Origin: Methanosarcinales archaeon | GTDB taxonomy: Archaea; Halobacteriota; Syntropharchaeia; Alkanophagales; Methanospirareceae | Assembly (NCBI GenBank): GCA_030621945.1 | Contig: JAUXGS010000016.1 | Coordinates: 1-11,091 of the forward strand | Direction of reading: 5' to 3' | Length of the DNA: 11,091 nucleotides | In this document: one piece after another, positions 6,253 through 11,091 of the stretch | Numbering within the stretch: the stretch's first letter is position 1 | Layout: each line of letters begins with the position of its first letter | The notes under the pieces: model-generated | Database searches by the model: none | Told to the model about the DNA's origin: nothing | What the model saw: the letters and a program-made list of their open reading frames with translations, nothing else | Position numbers and translations under genes: made by a program

Positions 6253-7219
6253 TTACTCTTTCAACCGTTCAAATACCTGTATTGCAGTAATCAAATCCTG
6301 AAATGCAACGCCGGTTGATTTGAAGAAGGTTATATCCTCTTCGCTCGTCCTGCCCTTTACTTTCCCGAGCAGAACGTCACCCAGCGGAACCAAATCCTCT
6401 TTTACCACTGTTCCTTTTTCTAATCCTTGATATATCTCACCTGAATGTATGCACTGCGCTAAATCATCAACGAATACCCCGCATTTCTTCAGCACTTCCG
6501 GCTCGAACTCTATCTTCGTTTTCGAGTCCGCACCAGCACCGTTAAGATGCATCCCTGGCTTTATCAGATCAGGTGAAATGAACGGTTTCGTGGCTGGAGT
6601 CACCGTTAATTATGTCAGAATCTATTGCGTCTTCCAAGCTGACGATTGAGATTTCAATGCCAAATTCCTGCTCATATTCCGCTTTAAATTTTATCGCACG
6701 TTGTTCTGTGCGATTGAACACCTTTATTTTATCAATAGAATGTCTAACCGCCAGTATTGCCTTGACCTGGTAAGGAGCTTGCTTTCCCGCGCCTATTATA
6801 CCAAGCGTTTCGGAATCTGTCCTTGCTAATGCTTCAGTAGCAACACCCGTAGCAGCACCGGTTCTATACGCGGTCATCTCCTCAGCCTGTAGTATCGCAA
6901 TCAATTGCTGTGTTTCCGCATCCGGAGTAAATACTCCCCTAATACCGTAGGCAAACCCCGTTTTTTATTCGCCGGTGCAACAGAAACGATCTTCACACCA
7001 CAATACTTTAGATTATATTTTGGCAGATACGCAGGCATACAGCGCATATCAGATACTTCCGTATTGACGTATTTCCGGCGCTACAACTTGTCCTAAAGAG
7101 CTGTGCTCAAATCCGCTTTTTATCTCTACAATGAAAGTCTTCCAGCCGATCTCTTCTATCGTCTCTTTCAGCTCTTCGTTTGTTATAAGGAACGCGTCCA
7201 GTTCTTCTATCCTTTTCAT
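6253..7219 (-). pseudogene. Ornithine cyclodeaminase/alanine dehydrogenase family gene, frame broken at three sites
   Basis: Homology to the NAD(P)-dependent ornithine cyclodeaminase/mu-crystallin family, which includes archaeal alanine dehydrogenase, runs through four frames: 7219-7076, 7074-6940, 6937-6608 and 6606-6253. Removing one G at 7075/7076, two Gs in the run 6936-6939 and one A at 6606/6607 restores an unbroken 320-codon frame, the normal family length. Family features in the repaired product: MRCMPAYLP (58-66, substrate-binding Arg), GVKIVSVAPANK with the conserved Lys (K76), the Rossmann loop GIIGAGKQ (139-146) and GAGADSKTKIEF near D230. It would deaminate alanine or cyclise ornithine; the two cannot be separated by eye. 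All motifs are kept, so decay is very recent, or the shifts are base-calling errors. A TATA-like tract at 7245-7258 precedes ATG 7219. Confidence 0.82.
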
Positions 7220-7244
7220 CGTGGTTACAGTGTTTGGTTACGAC

Positions 7245-7262
7245 TATTATAAAAGTCTTTAT
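7245..7262 (-). promoter_or_regulatory. TATA-like tract ahead of the cyclodeaminase gene
   Basis: The minus strand reads AATTTTATAAAGACTTTTATAATAG, two TATA-like boxes 25-45 bases before ATG 7219, partly inside the 3' gap after the flavodoxin gene. It allows independent transcription of the cyclodeaminase gene. Confidence 0.35.
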
Positions 7263-7273
7263 AAAATTTGCGT

Positions 7274-7738
7274 TCAGCATTCGTCCCACAAACCTTTTGT
7301 AAAATGTGCCGCGGCTTCTAAATCATTTTCATCCGGTCTGCCTTTATTTAGCCCACCAATGAGTTTTAATGGTCCGACAGTATCAAATCCACGGCACGAA
7401 AATTCGCCAATAATGGTAAAACCTTTCTCTCGTAATTTCCGCTTTAATCGCTTATTAAAGTTATTTAAAACACGACCCTCGTTTAGCCCGCTGGTCGAAA
7501 AGACAATTGCCTTTTTGTTGTTTTGCAGCGGCAAATTATCAACAAGATTCAATATCCTTCTGTCGTGCTTGCCCCAATAGATACCAGAACCCAAGCCGAT
7601 CAGATCATAGTCTGCTAAGGCGGGTGTGTCCGCTTCGTTGAGGTTTACTAATTGCGCGTTAAGAGCACTCGCCATTGTTCGGGCAATTTTTTCAGTATTC
7701 TTATGATGCCGCGACGAGTAAATTATTAGCGTATTCAT
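7274..7738 (-). CDS. Flavodoxin-family electron carrier
   Basis: A 154-residue flavodoxin-like protein, expected to bind FMN and carry electrons in the cytoplasm. MNTLIIYSSRHHKNTEKIA has the first strand and phosphate-binding loop (residues 8-15); GLGSGIYWGKHD (48-59) and VFSTSGLNEG (79-88) match the two later loops that hold the flavin ring. The ending CRGFDTVGPLKLIGGLNKGRP is common in the long-spacer flavodoxin/menaquinone-dependent protoporphyrinogen oxidase-like group. The start ATG 7738 has a GGGGTGAT site (7743-7750), complementary to the archaeal 16S tail. It lies 26 bases after the COQ7-like gene on the same strand, so co-transcription is likely and it may donate electrons to that diiron protein (inference). 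Confidence 0.85.
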   Translation of the reverse strand: MNTLIIYSSRHHKNTEKIARTMASALNAQLVNLNEADTPALADYDLIGLGSGIYWGKHDRRILNLVDNLPLQNNKKAIVFSTSGLNEGRVLNNFNKRLKRKLREKGFTIIGEFSCRGFDTVGPLKLIGGLNKGRPDENDLEAAAHFTKGLWDEC

Positions 7739-7764
7739 TTTTTATCACCCCGTATATTTCTTAT

Positions 7765-8313
7765 CTATGCTTTGCTTGACTGTAGAAGCTTTTCCCAGCG
7801 GCTGATATGCTCGCCTTCGTCAGCTCGGTTCTTCTCAATCAGCTTACGAGTATCTTCGTCCCACTCGATCGTCTTGAGGAACTCATCGTAGTGATGAATG
7901 GCTTTTGTCTCCACCCAGATACCGGTTTCGAGAATTGCCTTCGTACCCCGCAGTCGTGCAAAGAATCCAAATGCAGCGCTGACAAGCCAATTTATCCATC
8001 TAAGTTTGCTCGGTTTCCATCCATATTCAAAAAGTTTAATCTGAAAATCCTGGAGGTGCGTCATCTCATTAGCCATCGCTGCGATTAGCAGACGATTGAG
8101 CTCACTCTCCTCGCTCGTAATCTGAAACTTGTAGATATTTACGGCCATCGTTTCCGCAGTATGTAACGTAAGTAATCCATTTTTAATGCCTTTTAACCGT
8201 TCTGGTGACATTCTCTGACCTCTCATCTGGATCTCTTCAACCCGCATCTGTGGCCGTATTATTGAGATATCATAATCCGCTTTTTCCAGAACTCCCACAT
8301 TATGCTTATTCAT
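7765..8313 (-). CDS. COQ7-like (demethoxyubiquinone hydroxylase family) ferritin-fold diiron protein
   Basis: A 182-residue four-helix-bundle protein with the full set of diiron ligands of the COQ7/Cat5 family. E54 lies in LHTAETMAVN, E83 and H86 in ANEMTHLQDF, E135 in WVETKAIHHY, and E166 and H169 in DEGEHISRW. The spacings (29, 52 and 31 residues between the glutamates, and two ExxH pairs) agree with the family. A hydrophobic stretch WINWLVSAAFGFF (106-118) may sit on the membrane surface, as in COQ7. True COQ7 hydroxylates demethoxyubiquinone using oxygen. Ubiquinone is not expected in a euryarchaeon, so the substrate is unknown; oxygen or peroxide scavenging like rubrerythrin, or modification of another isoprenoid quinone-like lipid, are options. 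The promoter box is at 8338-8347 and the leader is very short. Flavodoxin follows directly. Confidence 0.82.
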   Translation of the reverse strand: MNKHNVGVLEKADYDISIIRPQMRVEEIQMRGQRMSPERLKGIKNGLLTLHTAETMAVNIYKFQITSEESELNRLLIAAMANEMTHLQDFQIKLFEYGWKPSKLRWINWLVSAAFGFFARLRGTKAILETGIWVETKAIHHYDEFLKTIEWDEDTRKLIEKNRADEGEHISRWEKLLQSSKA

Positions 8314-8337
8314 ATGGAAACGATTAGGCGTTGCAAC

Positions 8338-8347
8338 ATAAAAAACT
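8338..8347 (-). promoter_or_regulatory. TATA-like box of the COQ7-like/flavodoxin unit
   Basis: The minus strand reads AGTTTTTTAT about 25-34 bases before ATG 8313, giving a nearly leaderless transcript. It is divergent from the cimA promoter about 60 bases away. Confidence 0.4.
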
Positions 8348-8401
8348 TTCAGTCAAATTGCATCTTCTGTTTGAAACGGCATTATATCCTCTTTTAGCGT
8401 G

Positions 8402-8413
8402 TATTATAAATAT
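8402..8413 (+). promoter_or_regulatory. TATA box of the citramalate synthase-PHP operon
   Basis: TATTATAAATAT is a good archaeal TATA element, about 45 bases before ATG 8458; a start near 8436 leaves room for the GGAAGGA site (8445-8451) six bases before the ATG. Confidence 0.55.
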
Positions 8414-8457
8414 GGCCTGCGACTTATAGTAAGTAATTGGGAATGGAAGGATAGCCT

Positions 8458-9939
8458 ATGGCAAAAGCAAAAGCGGTAAAAGTCCTGGATACAACGCTTC
8501 GTGATGGCGAGCAGACCCCTGGGGTGTCATTGACTCCAGAACAGAAGTTGCAGATCGCAAAACAGCTTGATATACTCGGCGTTGACGTTATAGAAGCGGG
8601 GACTGCTATTATTTCGGAAGGTGAGCAAAGAGCGATAAAAGCAATAGCGAACGAAGGTTTAAAAGCGGAGATTTGCTCCTTTGCACGACTGTTGCCGGGA
8701 GACATTGACGCTGCACTAAAATGTGACGTTGACACAATTAATCTGGTCGCTCCTGTTTCTGACGCGCACATAAAGAAGAAGCTGAAGATGGATCGGGAAA
8801 CACTGAGAGCGAAGACGATTGAGATGGCGGAATATGTGAAAGCGCATGGATTAAAGGTAGAGATCAGTTCAGAGGATGCATCCCGAGCTGATATGGCATT
8901 TTTGAAATCATTCTTCTCGGATTTATCTACGGTTGTTGACCGTTTATGCTTCTGCGACACCGTTGGTGTGCTGTATCCAGAGCGCACGAAGGAGATACTT
9001 CAGCCGCTTTGCACGTTTAACACTCCGGTTTCCGTGCATTGTCATAATGATTTCGGATTAGCCACTGCGAATACCGTGGCTGCGGTATCGGTGGGGGCAG
9101 AGTGTGTGCACGTTACCGTGAATGGACTTGGAGAAAGAGCGGGTAATGCATCCTTAGAGGAGGTGGTAACCGCTTTGGAACTGCTTTACGATGTGAAAAC
9201 GAGAATCACAAAAGGAAAGCTGTATGAAACATCTCGAGTTGTCAGGAATTTGACAAAGATGCCGCTTGCTCCGAACAAGCCGCTTATGGGCGATAACGCC
9301 TTCACGCACGAATCTGGAATGCACGTCCACGGTACGTTGGTGGATAAGAGCTTATATGAGCCAATGGATCCCGCGATAATAGGAAGAACAAGACGATTTG
9401 CATTCGGGAAGCATACTGGCAAGGCATCAGTGAAACAGGTGTTGAAAGAGATGGACATCGCGGCCGATGAGGAGCAGATGACGAAGATATTGGTGAAAGT
9501 GAAGGAACTTGGCGATAAGGGTAAATTAGTCACCGATTCGGATTTCCAGGCGATAGTAGAGGATGTATTGAGCATAGAAAGAGAGGAGAAGATAAAACTT
9601 ATTGACTTATCTGTGGTATCCGGGAAGAACGTTCAGCCAACGGCATCAATAAGATTGAAGATAGATGGCGAGGATATTGTGGAAGCAGACGTTGGTATCG
9701 GTCCGGTGGATGCCGCGATAAATGCATTGAGGAAAGCACTGACGGGAAGGGCAATGAACGATTTACGCCTTGAGGAGTACCATGTTGACGCCATCACCGG
9801 TGGAACGGATGCGCTGGTGAACGTTGTAGTAAAGATAAGCAGGGGCGATAAGACGATGACCGCGAGTGGCGTGAGTGAAGACATCGTCATCGCATCGTTG
9901 TATGCACTGATCAACGGAGCGAATAGATTGTATCGGTGA
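8458..9939 (+). CDS. cimA: (R)-citramalate synthase-like enzyme (2-isopropylmalate synthase family)
   Basis: A 493-residue enzyme of the HMG-CoA-lyase-like acyltransferase family. It would condense acetyl-CoA with pyruvate to (R)-citramalate (isoleucine route) or with 2-oxoisovalerate to 2-isopropylmalate (leucine route). Catalytic barrel: LDTTLRDGEQTPGV (10-23), metal ligands in HCHNDFG (194-200), and NGLGERAGNASLEE (222-235). A helical linker domain with HESGMHVHG (284-292) and GKHTGKASV follows, then a C-terminal regulatory LeuA-dimer domain (about 385-490) with GIGPVDAAINALRKAL, where end-product feedback acts. This domain excludes the shorter homocitrate synthase AksA. AGTAIISEGE, EICSFAR and CFCDTVG resemble methanogen CimA more than LeuA, whose usual residues there differ; the distinction is by memory of family sequences and moderate. 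It overlaps or abuts the PHP gene. Confidence 0.85.
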   Translation: MAKAKAVKVLDTTLRDGEQTPGVSLTPEQKLQIAKQLDILGVDVIEAGTAIISEGEQRAIKAIANEGLKAEICSFARLLPGDIDAALKCDVDTINLVAPVSDAHIKKKLKMDRETLRAKTIEMAEYVKAHGLKVEISSEDASRADMAFLKSFFSDLSTVVDRLCFCDTVGVLYPERTKEILQPLCTFNTPVSVHCHNDFGLATANTVAAVSVGAECVHVTVNGLGERAGNASLEEVVTALELLYDVKTRITKGKLYETSRVVRNLTKMPLAPNKPLMGDNAFTHESGMHVHGTLVDKSLYEPMDPAIIGRTRRFAFGKHTGKASVKQVLKEMDIAADEEQMTKILVKVKELGDKGKLVTDSDFQAIVEDVLSIEREEKIKLIDLSVVSGKNVQPTASIRLKIDGEDIVEADVGIGPVDAAINALRKALTGRAMNDLRLEEYHVDAITGGTDALVNVVVKISRGDKTMTASGVSEDIVIASLYALINGANRLYR

Positions 9940-9940
9940 T
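9935..9940 (+). promoter_or_regulatory. Shine-Dalgarno site GGTGAT of the PHP gene
   Basis: GGTGAT overlaps the cimA stop codon and lies seven bases before ATG 9948. It matches the archaeal 16S tail (ATCACC), so ATG 9948 is preferred over GTG 9936, which lies within the site. Confidence 0.55.
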
Positions 9941-9947
9941 CAACTTA

Positions 9948-10667
9948 ATGCCATTAGATAAACTCAGTAGACGTACGATGCCCCTAACTCGAACCCTAAC
10001 TCTCGACCTGCACGTGCATACGAATTACTCGCATGACGGACGTGCTTCAATTGAGGAGATAATAGAAAGTGCGATAGCGGAAAAGCTTGATGGTATCGCG
10101 ATATGCGACCACGACACGATGAATGGTTCTTCCGCTGCGCGAAAATACGTAGCCGATAACGAGTTGGATTTGATAATTATCCAGGGTATAGAAGTATCAA
10201 CGTCTGAAGGTCATTTGATTGTGCTTGGAGTCGAAGAAGGGATAGAGAAAGGGTTATCGGCAGAGGAAACGATAATAATAGCGCGGCAAAGAGAGAAGGA
10301 GAAGGAGGGCACCGTTGTAATTATTGCGCCGCACCCTTTCCATCCTTTTCGGCACAGTATTGGTAACTTCTGCGTGCACCCATATATAGATGCAATAGAA
10401 ATTTACAATTCCAGATATTTTACTGGCGTTGCGAATGCACTTGCGAGGAGAACGGCAGCTCGTAATAACATCACCGTCGTTGCGGGAAGCGATGCGCATT
10501 CCGCGGACTGCGTTGGTCTTGCGACTGTAGAGGTTGAAGTGGAGGTTGACGTAGCGCAAAAGCCAGAACACGAAGTGATCTTGAGAGCGTTAAAAGAGGG
10601 AAAGGTAAGGATAAAGAGTTGTAAGAGGACGCCTTTCTGGATTTATCTCTCTCAATTATTTCTATAA
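9948..10667 (+). CDS. PHP-domain metal-dependent phosphoesterase
   Basis: A 239-residue PHP (polymerase and histidinol phosphatase) family protein, a trinuclear-metal phosphoesterase. Motifs, numbered from ATG 9948: DLHVHTNYSHDG (20-31, the HxH pair), ICDHDT (52-57), GIEVST (80-85), APHPFHP (127-133) and GSDAH (180-184), the four metal-ligand motifs in order. A PHP-associated C-terminal segment is present. The stand-alone class includes TrpH/YciV-like RNases and AMP phosphatases; I cannot tell the substrate. An alternative GTG at 9936 would overlap the synthase stop by four bases (GTGA); either way the genes are coupled. The next in-frame ATG, 9978, lies just before the domain and is also possible. 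No membrane segments are seen; it is likely cytoplasmic. Confidence 0.88.
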   Translation: MPLDKLSRRTMPLTRTLTLDLHVHTNYSHDGRASIEEIIESAIAEKLDGIAICDHDTMNGSSAARKYVADNELDLIIIQGIEVSTSEGHLIVLGVEEGIEKGLSAEETIIIARQREKEKEGTVVIIAPHPFHPFRHSIGNFCVHPYIDAIEIYNSRYFTGVANALARRTAARNNITVVAGSDAHSADCVGLATVEVEVEVDVAQKPEHEVILRALKEGKVRIKSCKRTPFWIYLSQLFL

Positions 10668-10816
10668 CTTATTTCAAACTCTATCTCAGCCACCCCAAAT
10701 ACTACTCCTCCTGGCACTTCAACACCCAGAGAAGACCTTATAATAGCCTATAACCTCCTGCTTGCCCTCTCTAAAGTGAGGCTGTCAACTTTTTTTACCT
10801 CAACATTAATAAAGGA
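10652..10816 (-). pseudogene. Possible decayed reading frame, minus strand
   Basis: Reading the minus strand from 10816, a protein-like stretch (INVEVKKVDSLTLERASRRL) meets TAG at 10748-10750 and then resumes in the same frame as AIIRSSLGVEVPGG and GVVFGVAEIEFEIS before TGA at 10652-10654. The amino-acid make-up looks like a real helix followed by strands, but each open part is short (22 and 31 codons) and the family is not recognised. It overlaps the 3' end of the PHP gene by 16 bases. Confidence 0.25.
10790..10796 (+). terminator. T7 tract after the cimA-PHP operon
   Basis: Seven consecutive T bases about 120 bases after the PHP stop and before the next gene; a candidate archaeal U-tract terminator for the upstream operon. 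Confidence 0.3.
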
Positions 10817-10847
10817 TTACGATATGTTTATATTTTAGTTGATTAAT

Positions 10848-11091
10848 ATGGCTTTGAAATGTGATCCCTCTACGTTTATGGAAAATGTAGCAAGACGCCT
10901 TTTAAGTAAAGGCTGGAAAGAAGTTGGCGATTACCCCGAGAAATTTGAGTTGGTAGCCACCCGTGAAGAAACGAAGGCTGTTGTGAAGACAAGGAGAATA
11001 ATTGCATTCCTTCAGGGTGATAATCTATCGAGAGAAGAGATGATAAAAGCTGTTGAAAAGGCTCATAACCTAATGAAGGAAAAGGCGAAGG
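10848..11091 (+). CDS. Unrecognised protein, 5' part (runs off the window)
   Basis: An open frame of 81 codons from ATG 10848 to the window end with no stop. It begins MALKCDPSTFMENVARRLL, contains GWKEVGDYPEKFELVATREE, then KAVVKTRRIIAFLQGDNLS, and continues into a charged helix EEMIKAVEKAHNLMKEKAK. Codon use resembles neighbouring genes and the pattern (helix, two or three strands, helix) is that of a folded soluble protein. The strand pattern FELVATREETKAVVKT could belong to a nuclease-like alpha/beta fold, but no family is recognised. AT-rich boxes lie upstream (10804-10813 TTAATAAAG-type and 10827-10836 TTTATATTTT); there is no ribosome binding site, so a leaderless or short-leader transcript is likely. 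Confidence 0.65.
   Translation, partial: MALKCDPSTFMENVARRLLSKGWKEVGDYPEKFELVATREETKAVVKTRRIIAFLQGDNLSREEMIKAVEKAHNLMKEKAK

Noticed and set aside
8424..8987. 187-codon minus-strand frame opposite the synthase gene
   Set aside because: It mirrors the strongly coding cimA frame, and its product is a serine/alanine-rich low-complexity translation without motifs.
10748..10750. In-frame TAG read as pyrrolysine
   Set aside because: No pyl genes or methylamine methyltransferase features are present, and the frame is too short and unassigned to support recoding.
1..11091. CRISPR array, insertion sequence or rRNA/tRNA genes
   Set aside because: No regularly spaced repeats, no transposase-like frame with inverted ends, and no rRNA or tRNA signatures were found by reading.

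Overview
The window reads as chromosomal DNA of a euryarchaeon. Archaeal signs are an XPB helicase-Bax1 nuclease pair, a Roadblock/LC7 protein, TATA-like boxes close to start codons (short or absent leaders), GGTGAT-type ribosome binding sites, and an archaeal (R)-citramalate/2-isopropylmalate synthase. The style would suit a methanogen or methane-oxidising relative, but no methanogenesis marker gene lies here, so the lineage is inference.

Layout. (1) 1-307: 3' end of a Roadblock/LC7 gene. (2) 308-2435: accessory segment with a decayed hicB remnant (433-550), an intact hicAB toxin-antitoxin pair (705-1209) and an AT-rich gene for an EVE-domain protein fused to a nuclease-like domain (1464-2435), probably modification-dependent DNA restriction. 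(3) 2436-2626: convergent intergenic region with a foldable element that includes a possible pseudoknot. (4) 2627-5945, minus strand: a 138-residue protein of unknown function, then xpb, then bax1, the last two overlapping; a DNA-repair helicase-nuclease unit. (5) 5946-6252: non-coding, with a hairpin and T-rich tract that suits termination of the minus-strand gene before it. (6) 6253-8313, minus strand: a COQ7-like diiron ferritin-fold protein, a flavodoxin, and an ornithine cyclodeaminase/alanine dehydrogenase gene whose frame is broken at three short homopolymer-like sites. (7) 8458-10667, plus strand: citramalate synthase-like gene translationally coupled to a PHP-family phosphoesterase gene. 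(8) 10668-11091: a possible decayed reading frame on the minus strand and the 5' part of an unrecognised gene that runs off the window.

How parts fit together. XPB unwinds damaged DNA and Bax1 cuts it. The COQ7-like protein and flavodoxin are adjacent and co-directional, so a redox pair is plausible. The synthase makes (R)-citramalate for isoleucine synthesis (or 2-isopropylmalate for leucine). The most unusual elements are the EVE-nuclease fusion, the quinone-hydroxylase-like diiron protein paired with flavodoxin, the duplicated hicB tail with its conserved downstream hairpin, and the structured convergent intergenic element.
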